In this document: positions 42,075 to 49,625 of the stretch, in pieces
Layout: each line of letters begins with the position of its first letter
How positions within the stretch are numbered: the stretch's first letter is position 1
Assembly (NCBI RefSeq): GCF_007362955.1
Contig: NZ_CP041696.1
Location: 1,426,001-1,490,000, forward strand
DNA from: Lysinibacillus fusiformis
GTDB lineage: Bacteria; Bacillota; Bacilli; Bacillales_A; Planococcaceae
DNA: 64,000 nucleotides
Direction of reading: 5' to 3'
The notes under the pieces: generated by a model
Seen by the model: only the letters and a program-made list of their open reading frames with translations
The model's database searches: none
What the model was told of the DNA's origin: nothing
Translations under genes and position numbers: made by a program

Positions 42075-42120
42075 AAAAAGCCATGGCGGAAACGATGAAT
42101 CGTTTCCGCCATGGCTTTTT
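42075..42120. terminator. 46-bp palindrome, bidirectional terminator
   Basis: Two 22-nt arms (42075-42096 and 42099-42120) are perfect inverted copies separated by only GA. The arms start AAAAAGCCATGG and end CCATGGCTTTTT. It separates the convergent dipeptidase and nitroreductase genes. Confidence 0.8.
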
Positions 42121-42167
42121 ATGGACTTTTCCAATGCCCTCAGTAAGAAGAGCTTTCCTTATACACA

Positions 42168-42740
42168 CTATTCACCAAAAATCGTTACAATTTCAGCTGA
42201 TGTTTTACGCTCTTTTGCCTTTGGAATATCATCAAAATAACCAACTTGCAACATCGCAATAACGCGTTCACCTGGCTGCACCTTTAACGCTTCTCGGCAT
42301 TTCGGATTATCTAAAAAACCTGGTGTTTTCCAGCAAGAGCCGATACCTTTATCCCACGCGAGCAACTGCATGTTTTGAATAAAAGTACTTGCAGCAGCAA
42401 AATCTTCAAGACGTTCTTTTTGGCGTGCATCCTCCGGTACGATAACAAAAGCATAACCGCCAGGAAGAGTGAATTTCGTCATTTGTTTTGCTAGATCTTC
42501 ACTTGAGAGATCCTGCCACTTCGGAATAGTTAAGTCTCGCAATAAATCATGAAGTGTAAATAACTCTTTACCGCACGCTACTACTAAACGCCAAGGTTCA
42601 CGATTTCCATGATTCGGTGCCCATACAGCATCATCAATAATTGCTAGTAATTCTTCACGGTCTACAGGCTGCCCGTTAAATTTTTTAATTGAACGGCGCT
42701 CGATAATTGCATCTCTTACAGATAAAAAATGTTCACTCAT
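42168..42740 (-). CDS. Nitroreductase family protein
   Basis: A 190-residue FMN-dependent oxidoreductase. 'IIERRSIKKFNGQPVD' at 12-27 is the N-terminal FMN phosphate-binding motif. 'APNHGNREPWRLVVA' (about 41-55) and 'LAWDKGIGSCWKTPG' (about 128-142) are further family blocks. It would use NAD(P)H to reduce a nitro compound, quinone or related acceptor; the natural substrate is unknown. AGAAGGAGATAAAG lies just before the ATG. It is monocistronic. Confidence 0.9.
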   Translation of the reverse strand: MSEHFLSVRDAIIERRSIKKFNGQPVDREELLAIIDDAVWAPNHGNREPWRLVVACGKELFTLHDLLRDLTIPKWQDLSSEDLAKQMTKFTLPGGYAFVIVPEDARQKERLEDFAAASTFIQNMQLLAWDKGIGSCWKTPGFLDNPKCREALKVQPGERVIAMLQVGYFDDIPKAKERKTSAEIVTIFGE

Positions 42741-42838
42741 TTACTTTATCTCCTTCTAGAACTTTACATCATATTATAATACGTGTTTTCTATCTCTCAC
42801 ATTATCACAAATCGTTGAGCTTTAAAATAGCTATCTCC

Positions 42839-43333
42839 CTAAGCAAAGCTATCATCAATATGAATGTAAAAATACGTCATACTTGGTGTATATGCAGTCG
42901 AATCCTCATAAAAATACGGTCGATTAATACTATCCGAAGTGTGCGCATTCACATACGGGATTCCATTCTGGATACTCGTGACAATAACAGAGTGATCAAT
43001 TCTTCCATTCCCCTGAAAATCATAAAAAATAATATCCCCTAGCTCCAACTCCTCAGCATTTTGCACACGCCTACCTTTTAAGCCTGTTTTGGAGCCTTCT
43101 AGATACCACCTAAGGGAATGTGCGACAGACCAGCTAAAGCTCCAATTTCCCTGCTGAATCCACCATCCCTTATCTCTGCTTGGTGCACCTCGCATTGGTG
43201 CTCCCCCAGCAAGTAAGCATTGTGATATATAATTCGTACAATCGACATCAAAGTTCGGAAATGCAGGATTACGTCTGTTCCACCACAAATTCGCATACTG
43301 AACGGCTGCCTGCCTATTATACATTTTTGCCAC
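42839..43333 (-). CDS. Amidase-domain protein (putative cysteine peptidase, Amidase_6 type)
   Basis: A 164-residue protein of the 'putative amidase domain' family. 'VDCTNYISQCLLAGGAPM' with the likely nucleophile Cys32 is followed by 'GWWIQQGNWSFSWSVAHSLR', 'ELELGDIIFYDFQGNGRIDH' (catalytic His) and 'YVNAHTSD'. Relatives are found in spore-forming Bacillales and are thought to cut cell-wall or peptide amides. There is no signal peptide. GTG at 43333 is chosen as start because GGAGG lies 6 nt upstream; the open frame's first ATG (43354) lies before that site. Confidence 0.85.
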   Translation of the reverse strand: MAKMYNRQAAVQYANLWWNRRNPAFPNFDVDCTNYISQCLLAGGAPMRGAPSRDKGWWIQQGNWSFSWSVAHSLRWYLEGSKTGLKGRRVQNAEELELGDIIFYDFQGNGRIDHSVIVTSIQNGIPYVNAHTSDSINRPYFYEDSTAYTPSMTYFYIHIDDSFA

Positions 43334-43580
43334 GTTTCCCCTCCTTTCGTACATGATATGTAAAGATTGGAAAATCTATTAGTTTGGTTTACTCATCAAT
43401 TATGCCTTGACGTAATTGTATCCAAATTTGCAATTATGTTCGGTTACCTACTGAATGAAGGTAAAATTGATGAAAGCGGTCACCTTCGATGCTATCTTTT
43501 CCAATTTTATGATAGTTTTTGCTACAATAGGAGTGAATGAAGTGTAGTTATTTAATTTATGAACAGAAGGGATGTTGAAT

Positions 43581-44603
43581 GTGAAGCAGCATGCTGAGAA
43601 AGAAATCTTACAGCCTACTCTTTTATGCGATAAAAAAGGAAACTTGAATCCTGCTTCCATAGGATTTGCACGAAAACCTCTCATAAATAGCAATTTAAGT
43701 GGTCATATAATGCGCAAAAAGAAATGGAATTATTGGTGTGTATATGGTGATGAGATTTTATTCTCCGCTACTATTAGCCATCTAGATTACGCAGCGGTCT
43801 GCTTCGTATATTTCCTTGAATATGAAACACAGCGCTATTTTGAAAAAACCATAACAGTTCCACTTGGTGGCAAATTGAAAATGCCTACACAGGTGTTAGA
43901 ATCAGTATCCTTTAGCAGTAGTGAAATGACTATCGATATGAGCTATATACACGCCGAAACTCATTTATCCGTTTCTATTCCTAATTTTGATGGAGACGTT
44001 TTACGTGCAAACCTTATCATTCAACACCCGCCAGCGGATGAGTCATTAAATGTGGTCATTCCTTGGAATCGCAAAACATTCCAATTTACTGGCAAACATC
44101 ATACGCTACCTACCTCGGGAAATGTGACGATTGGTAATCGTCAATTTATATTTACGCCTGAAGAAAGTTTTGCCGTACTTGATTACGGACGTGGCGTTTG
44201 GCCGCGCGAAGCCACATGGAATTGGGGTATGGCGTCTCAACGTGTTCGTGGTCGGCGTATTGGACTCAATTTAGGGGGAAAATGGACAGATGGTACGGGA
44301 ATGACTGAGAATGCCGTATTCGTTGATGGTAAAATGACAAAAATTCATGAGGATTTATTATTCGATTATGATCGAGAAGATTTTATGCAACGTTGGAAAG
44401 TAAAAACAAAGTTCACAAACCAGGTATCCTTAACTTTTTCTCCATTTTTTGAGCGTGTTGCGGCAACAAACGCTAGACTCGTAAAATCGGAAGTACATCA
44501 AATGTTTGGTTATTATGATGGCTCCGTTTTACTGGACAATGGTGAAACCCTCGTTATTAAACAAATGCTTGGTTGTATCGAAGAACATCGTGCAAAATGG
44601 TAA
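43581..44603 (+). CDS. DUF2804 family protein
   Basis: A 340-residue soluble protein of the DUF2804 family. The N-terminal 'EILQPTLLCDKKGNLNPASI' and 'RKKKWNYWCVYGDEILFSAT' and the central 'FAVLDYGRGVWPREATWNWG' followed by 'GRRIGLNLGGKWTDGTGMTE' are the hallmarks. The family is widespread in bacteria; its fold suggests a lipocalin/diacetal-type beta barrel, and no reaction is established. Start choice is open: AGAAGG is 1 nt from ATG 43572, 4 nt from TTG 43575 and 10 nt from GTG 43581. I give the last. Confidence 0.85.
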   Translation: MKQHAEKEILQPTLLCDKKGNLNPASIGFARKPLINSNLSGHIMRKKKWNYWCVYGDEILFSATISHLDYAAVCFVYFLEYETQRYFEKTITVPLGGKLKMPTQVLESVSFSSSEMTIDMSYIHAETHLSVSIPNFDGDVLRANLIIQHPPADESLNVVIPWNRKTFQFTGKHHTLPTSGNVTIGNRQFIFTPEESFAVLDYGRGVWPREATWNWGMASQRVRGRRIGLNLGGKWTDGTGMTENAVFVDGKMTKIHEDLLFDYDREDFMQRWKVKTKFTNQVSLTFSPFFERVAATNARLVKSEVHQMFGYYDGSVLLDNGETLVIKQMLGCIEEHRAKW

Positions 44604-44605
44604 CA

Positions 44606-44647
44606 AAAGTGGCGTCTCAAAGGGAATTTGAAACGCCATCTTTTTGT
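44606..44647. terminator. Bidirectional terminator
   Basis: TGGCGTcTCAAA pairs with TTTGAaACGCCA, with AAAA and TTTTT flanks. It lies between convergent genes (DUF2804 and glycerophosphodiesterase). Confidence 0.75.
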
Positions 44648-44650
44648 GCT

Positions 44651-45373
44651 TTAGTTTCCTTGCAAAGTAGCAAGCATTTTTTCCGGGTCATCTGTAAAAA
44701 TCGCGTCTATACCTAGCTGCTGTAATTCTTTCACATTAGCGGTATCATTGACCGTGTAAACACGTACAATAGAGCCCTTTTCAAGTGCTGCACCAACAGA
44801 TTTCCTGAAAGCTGTAGGCAAGCTAACATGTAGAGCATTGGTCGGGATTTGGGCTGTGTAGGATGTAAAATCAATTAAAATTTCAGCAAATAATGCAGCC
44901 GTTTCAATATAAGGCGCCATTTGTGACACCATTTGGATTGATTCATGGTTAAAGGAAGAAATAATAACTCGTTCCGTCATTTGAAATGTTGCTACTTCCT
45001 TTAACACAAGCGTCTCAATACCTTCGTAAGAAAAAACATCCGTTTTTAACTCAATGTTAATACGGTGATGAGTGCCTGCAAATAGCTCTAAAACTTCTCC
45101 AAGCCTTGGAATATTTTCTCCTACGAACTCATCAGCATACCAGGAACCAAAATCAAATGCTCGTAGCTGCTGAAGCGTATAATCTTTTACATAGCCTGTA
45201 CCATTAGATGTGCGGTCAATTGTTTCATCATGAATGACGACCACTTCCCTATCTGCAGTTAAATGAACATCTAGCTCGATACCCGTAATAGGTAATTTTG
45301 ATGCTGCATAAAAAGCAGCACCTGTATTTTCAGGATAGTGTGACGATACACCTCTATGCGCAAATATGTCCAA
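44651..45373 (-). CDS. Glycerophosphodiester phosphodiesterase
   Basis: A 240-residue GDPD-family TIM-barrel enzyme that hydrolyses glycerophosphodiesters to glycerol-3-phosphate and an alcohol. Catalytic and metal residues are visible: His6-Arg7 in 'AHRGVSSHYPENT' with Glu15, Glu33 and Asp35 in 'GIELDVHLT', and His48 in 'VVIHDETIDRT'. There is no signal peptide, so it is the cytoplasmic UgpQ/YqiK-like form. Translation starts at TTG (45373) with GGGAGGGG about 7 nt upstream. It is monocistronic. Confidence 0.93.
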   Translation of the reverse strand: MDIFAHRGVSSHYPENTGAAFYAASKLPITGIELDVHLTADREVVVIHDETIDRTSNGTGYVKDYTLQQLRAFDFGSWYADEFVGENIPRLGEVLELFAGTHHRINIELKTDVFSYEGIETLVLKEVATFQMTERVIISSFNHESIQMVSQMAPYIETAALFAEILIDFTSYTAQIPTNALHVSLPTAFRKSVGAALEKGSIVRVYTVNDTANVKELQQLGIDAIFTDDPEKMLATLQGN

Positions 45374-45474
45374 ACGAATCCCCTCCCTTTTCTTGTTACT
45401 TAACAGTCTAACAGTAAGTAGATTATTACACTTACCCTTGAAAAGTAAAATTTTGTATAGTAATATGAGAACCT

Positions 45475-45610
45475 ATTTTCATTATGCCGAGGCGTAATTG
45501 TATCTGTCGCTAAGCTTTCGTTACAAAAACGTCCTTCACAGACGCTTCGTTGTCACTTCGCTTTCGTGCAGATAAACAATTGCTTTAGGATTTTGAACTT
45601 GTGATGGCCT
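45475..45610. repeat. Dispersed repeat (family 3, partial copy C)
   Basis: 'CACTTCGCTTTCGTGCAG' followed by 'ATAAACAATTG' matches 'CGCTTCGCTTTCGCGCAG' followed by 'ATAAATTGTCA' at about 17225-17252. It starts with 'TTATGCCgagGCGTAATTGTAT', which also appears as 'TTATGCCttgaCGTAATTGTAT' at 43399-43420. The rest of 45374-45742 shows no gene. Confidence 0.5.
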
Positions 45611-45742
45611 GCTTAGATGTAGGATTGTTAGCTGATACCGTATGGATGTATACGAGTTGGGCTAACATCCAAAATGCACTGTTTTCAAATCCATGACATC
45701 CACTGAATAAATCATATTTGTAAGTACTTAGGAGGTGCAAAA

Positions 45743-47971
45743 ATGACTGCACAACACCCAGATTTTCAAGCTGAACTGGAGCGGCTCACCTACACCAAAA
45801 ACTATATGCAACAAATTTTAAACGAGTCTCAAAGAGATTTGCAATCTGCACAGGAAAATATTCGTAAGTCGATGGCAGATCTTGATTATTTAGATTCGAG
45901 TTTGAGCTATTTGAACATCTTAGCAAACGCTCGCTTCTTTGAAATGGCTCGCAATCAAAAAGAAGGCTTAGAGGCTGTTCAAAAAAAGCCTTATTTCGCC
46001 CGTATCCATTTCCAAAAAACCGGAGATCCAGAAGAGTTCTTATATATTGGTAAAACATCCTTATTTCATCGTGAAACGCATGAGCCAATTATTGTTGATT
46101 GGCGTTCCCCCGTAGCAAATGTCTATTACGACGGACGACTTGGGGATATGGAATATGATGTTCGCGGAGAAGTTCACAAAGGACATTTATTTGCCAAGCG
46201 CCAATATAAAATTGAAGATGGGCAGTTGCTCGATATTCGTGATATCGACTTAACAACTAATGATGAATTACTGCAAGAGGCGTTAGCTGGCAAAGCAGAT
46301 GTTCGTTTAACAGAAATCGTCTCAACTATTCAGAAAGAGCAAAATGAAATTATTCGCGCTCACCTCCGACAGCCGATTATCGTACAAGGTGCTGCAGGCA
46401 GTGGAAAAACAACGATAGCCCTCCACCGTATCTCGTACTTTTTGTACACAATGGGTGAGAATTTCAATCCGGAGCAGCTCATGATTTTAGCACCTAATAA
46501 ATTATTTATTGATTATATTGGTGATGTTTTACCTGAGCTTGGTGTCGATAAAATTTGTCAAACAACGTTTTCGGACTATGTTCTAGCCGCGACAAAGCTA
46601 AAATTAAAACTACGTAACCCAAATGAACAGCTAGAGTCACTTGTTTCAGATGGTGCCAACCAGCCAACTGCTTGGATTTCTGAAATAAAAGGCTCGCTTT
46701 ATTACCGTGATGTAATGGAACGATATGTGCAAAAAATTGAGCACGAAATTGCGGCACAATTTGAAGATGTATTTATTGAAAAATATCTTATTATGCGTGC
46801 TTCTCATTTAAAGAAGTTATTTTTATATGAGTTTTCCTATATGCCAATTGAGAAGAGACTCGCGCATATAAAAAAGGTGATGGCGAGCCATGTTCGTCAG
46901 AAGAAACAGGCTGTCTTAAATATGTTACATGCTAAATATGACGAAGCACTTGGTAAAGCTTTAAACGGTATTCGTGACGATGAAAAACGTCGTCGCGTTG
47001 TCACAAAGTATATCGATGAACGCGATGAACGTATTCCCGCAATTGAAAAAGAAACCAAATCAACAGTATCTGCGTACATGCGGCGCTTTGCTAAATATAA
47101 TATCAAAACGCTCTACCGTACTCTTCTTACAAATGCAGAACTATTAGCAGAACTTGCTCCCGAATGGCATTATCTCGAACAACAACAGTTTTTACAAGTA
47201 CATGTAAAGGAACAATGGGTGTCAGAAGATTTAGCGGCCATTTATTATTTACAAGCACGCATAAAAGGCATTGCTGATGAATGGAAAATGCGTGTCGTGT
47301 TCATTGATGAAGTACAGGACTATAGTTTATTCCAACTTGCTGCTTTAAAAACGGGGCTTGAAACAGACATGTTTACAATGGTGGGCGACCTAGCTCAAGG
47401 GATTCATAGCTATCGCTCACTAACTGCCTGGGAACCTGTACAAAATTTATTTCCACGTGCTAGCTTTCGAACGCTGCAAAAAAGCTACCGAACAACGATT
47501 GAAATCATGGAAGTCGCAAACGAAATTTTAGCGCAAATGGATGAACAACTTCCACTAGTTAAACCTGTCGTGCGTCATGGAAATCCACCAACCTTTGTGC
47601 AGGCAGCATATTTTAATGCCCAGCAAATCGGACAGATTTTTGATAGCATTCGTGCCAATGGACATCAGTCAATTGCTTTGATTTGCAAAACAACAGTCGA
47701 TGCAATTGGCATGCATCAGGCACTAACGGATTACGGCATTACTTCGCAGCTACTGACAGAGGATGAGTCAATAAATCAGCAAATGTTACTCGTAGTACCA
47801 AGCCATTTAGCAAAGGGGCTTGAATTTGATGCAGTGATTGTTGCAGCCTTTAACACGCCCTTTTTTGATTCGAAAATTGACCGTAAACTTCTCTACGTTG
47901 CGTTAACGCGCGCGATGCATGAGCTATACTTAATCGGCCCAACAAAAAAGACATTTCTGTTAGAAAATTAA
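45743..47971 (+). CDS. helD: RNA polymerase recycling helicase-like ATPase HelD
   Basis: A 742-residue UvrD/Rep-like SF1 ATPase. HelD binds RNA polymerase, releases stalled complexes and recycles the enzyme. The N-terminal ~100 residues are a coiled-coil arm ('YMQQILNESQRDLQSAQENI') of the kind that enters the polymerase secondary channel. 'EPIIVDWRSPVANVYYDGR' is a HelD hallmark. Walker A is 'GAAGSGKTT' (216-224), Walker B 'VVFIDEVQDYSLFQLAAL', and the C-terminal helicase motifs end with 'KLLYVALTRAMHELYLIG'. AGGAGGTGC precedes the ATG. A terminator directly follows. Confidence 0.94.
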   Translation: MTAQHPDFQAELERLTYTKNYMQQILNESQRDLQSAQENIRKSMADLDYLDSSLSYLNILANARFFEMARNQKEGLEAVQKKPYFARIHFQKTGDPEEFLYIGKTSLFHRETHEPIIVDWRSPVANVYYDGRLGDMEYDVRGEVHKGHLFAKRQYKIEDGQLLDIRDIDLTTNDELLQEALAGKADVRLTEIVSTIQKEQNEIIRAHLRQPIIVQGAAGSGKTTIALHRISYFLYTMGENFNPEQLMILAPNKLFIDYIGDVLPELGVDKICQTTFSDYVLAATKLKLKLRNPNEQLESLVSDGANQPTAWISEIKGSLYYRDVMERYVQKIEHEIAAQFEDVFIEKYLIMRASHLKKLFLYEFSYMPIEKRLAHIKKVMASHVRQKKQAVLNMLHAKYDEALGKALNGIRDDEKRRRVVTKYIDERDERIPAIEKETKSTVSAYMRRFAKYNIKTLYRTLLTNAELLAELAPEWHYLEQQQFLQVHVKEQWVSEDLAAIYYLQARIKGIADEWKMRVVFIDEVQDYSLFQLAALKTGLETDMFTMVGDLAQGIHSYRSLTAWEPVQNLFPRASFRTLQKSYRTTIEIMEVANEILAQMDEQLPLVKPVVRHGNPPTFVQAAYFNAQQIGQIFDSIRANGHQSIALICKTTVDAIGMHQALTDYGITSQLLTEDESINQQMLLVVPSHLAKGLEFDAVIVAAFNTPFFDSKIDRKLLYVALTRAMHELYLIGPTKKTFLLEN

Positions 47972-48000
47972 AAAGAGTCGCTACCAAGCCGACTCTTTTT
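47970..48000. terminator. Terminator of helD
   Basis: AAAAGAGTCG pairs with CGACTCTTTT. It overlaps the helD stop codon region and also ends the 41-residue minus-strand gene. Confidence 0.8.
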
Positions 48001-48024
48001 GATTACAATGGATGAATAGCAAGG

Positions 48025-48150
48025 TTATTTATGTCTTGGTGGCAGACGATAAAATTTACCCTTTGATAAATATGCTTTGACAACCTTCCACCATGACCTA
48101 GGGGCTTCCTTTGGAGGAGACTTCTTTTTTGGCAACGCCGGCATGCGCAT
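48025..48150 (-). CDS. Small basic protein (41 residues)
   Basis: A short frame starting at ATG 48150 with AAAGGAGT 7 nt upstream. The product is rich in Lys, Arg and Pro with a paired Trp ('MRMPALPKKKSPP', 'APRSWWKVVKAYLSKG', 'KFYRLPPRHK'). It has no signal peptide or membrane segment. The helD terminator is shared on its 3' side. The codon pattern and the good ribosome site support it. I do not recognise a family; a small nucleic-acid- or ribosome-binding protein would fit the composition, but that is a guess. Confidence 0.55.
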   Translation of the reverse strand: MRMPALPKKKSPPKEAPRSWWKVVKAYLSKGKFYRLPPRHK

Positions 48151-48363
48151 GATAACGACTCCTTTCATCAGGCTTATTAATACTATATGGGCATAGTACG
48201 TATTTATGATAAAAAAAGAGCGTGATCACTGTATTGATTGCATTATGACCAATTGAAGGTTCCCTTGGGATTGATAGTTCTATTAAGCATACAAGACGAT
48301 TAATGTTTACATTGTGTCACTCAATCACACCTACTAGATGATTAATTGACATTTTTCATAAAT

Positions 48364-48408
48364 AAAAAGAGTGAGTAGCGAGGCATTTGCCTCACCCCTC
48401 ACTCTTCT
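48364..48408 (-). terminator. Terminator of the tandem GNAT gene
   Basis: AAGAGTGAG...CTCACTCTT encloses a second GAGG/CCTC stem; A and T runs flank it. It overlaps the end of the gene at 48410. Confidence 0.7.
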
Positions 48409-48409
48409 T

Positions 48410-49276
48410 TTATTTTTTTACGTAATAGTCAATTTGCTGGGCTTTCATAAAGCCTGCCTTTTCATAAACAGAAAGCGCCTTTCTGTTTTCGATTTCAACA
48501 TCTAGCATGACGTGCTTTGCGCCAATTTGGCTAGCATAATTCTTCGTAAATGACAATAATGCTGTACCAATACCTTGTCCCTCATACATTGGATGGACGG
48601 CTAACGCTGTCACCCATTGGACTTCATTTTCCTCCGCTGTTGTCACTGTACCAACAACCTTACCATCTTTGTGGGCCACCCATAAATTACGCCCATTATT
48701 AGATGTATTAAAGGTAATCAGTTCTAGTGATTCCTCCGGCAAATCACCAAAAGCCTCACTATAAATTGAAACTAGCTCCGCTTGCTCTCCAGCATAAGCA
48801 GCTATAATGACCTCATCTTGTAGTACCACTGGCTCTGCCTTAGTTTCTAACGTTGCCTCTGAAAAACTGTACGTATAACAACAATTTTCAATAAACGTAT
48901 GACCATAAGGTGAACCATCAATGACTAATGCCAATTGGCCTTCTGCGCCACGTTCTAACAGTCCAGCTTGTAAAACTTCTACTAAAGCTTTACCAATTCC
49001 CATTCGACGATAACTTGGTAAAACAACTAGCGACCACTCATACGTATATAGACCCATTAAATCAATAGCACTTGCGGCACCAACTAATAAATCCTTGTCA
49101 TCGTCATATGCTAGCACCATAAAACCTTTTGATTCAAAAGAGCCTGCTAACGGTATATTCATAATCGTTTCGTATACTCGATAATCATGTATTGTTGCTT
49201 CTTCGCATAATGTTCTTAATTCATTCAATGTTTCGCCGTCTAACGGAAAAGACACTGTAATTACAGAAATTTTCAT
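48410..49276 (-). CDS. Protein with two GNAT acetyltransferase domains
   Basis: A 288-residue protein with two GNAT folds in tandem. The first acetyl-CoA loop is 'VVLPSYRRMGIGKALVEVL' (about 83-101) and the second 'LAVHPMYEGQGIGTALLSF' (about 225-243), each with the R/Q-x-x-G-x-G/A pattern. 'SVYEKAGFMKAQQIDYYV' ends the second. Both domains keep the CoA-binding residues, so both may be active. The substrate is unknown. CGGAG lies 6 nt before the ATG at 49276; a second ATG at 49279 is nearer to it. It is monocistronic. Confidence 0.87.
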   Translation of the reverse strand: MKISVITVSFPLDGETLNELRTLCEEATIHDYRVYETIMNIPLAGSFESKGFMVLAYDDDKDLLVGAASAIDLMGLYTYEWSLVVLPSYRRMGIGKALVEVLQAGLLERGAEGQLALVIDGSPYGHTFIENCCYTYSFSEATLETKAEPVVLQDEVIIAAYAGEQAELVSIYSEAFGDLPEESLELITFNTSNNGRNLWVAHKDGKVVGTVTTAEENEVQWVTALAVHPMYEGQGIGTALLSFTKNYASQIGAKHVMLDVEIENRKALSVYEKAGFMKAQQIDYYVKK

Positions 49277-49326
49277 CATTTACTCCGTTCTTTTACCAGA
49301 CTATTGCCCTATTGTAGCAAGAAAGA

Positions 49327-49372
49327 AAATAAGCTGGCAACATTATTATGTGTGTTTACCAGCTTATTTTTA
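49327..49372. terminator. Hairpin, possible terminator
   Basis: AAATAAGCTGG pairs with CCAGCTTATTT around a 21-nt loop, with T-rich flanks. It is about 250 nt past the end of the ABC exporter operon. Confidence 0.4.
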
Positions 49373-49535
49373 CCCTTTACTCACAGGTACTAAAACCTCC
49401 ACTTCAAAATGAAGTATAAATTCGTTTGAATGAGAGATTAAGCACTCATAATTATTCGATTAATTCACACCAACATTATATACATCACCTCATATAAGAG
49501 GCTGTTTTAACAAAATAATTGGCGGAAGAATGGTA

Positions 49536-49595
49536 GACTACGAACTCGTTTTGCTAGTGCAACATCCGCACTAGCAAAACCTATGCATCGTAGTC
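49536..49595. repeat. Nested inverted repeat
   Basis: An inner perfect 13-bp stem (GTTTTGCTAGTGC 49548-49560 / GCACTAGCAAAAC 49568-49580) lies inside an outer 8-bp stem (GACTACGA 49536-49543 / TCGTAGTC 49588-49595). There is no T run, so it is not a typical terminator. The rest of 49280-49625 shows no gene. Confidence 0.5.
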
Positions 49596-49625
49596 CTTTC
49601 CCTACCTTAAAGTCCCACTTTATGA

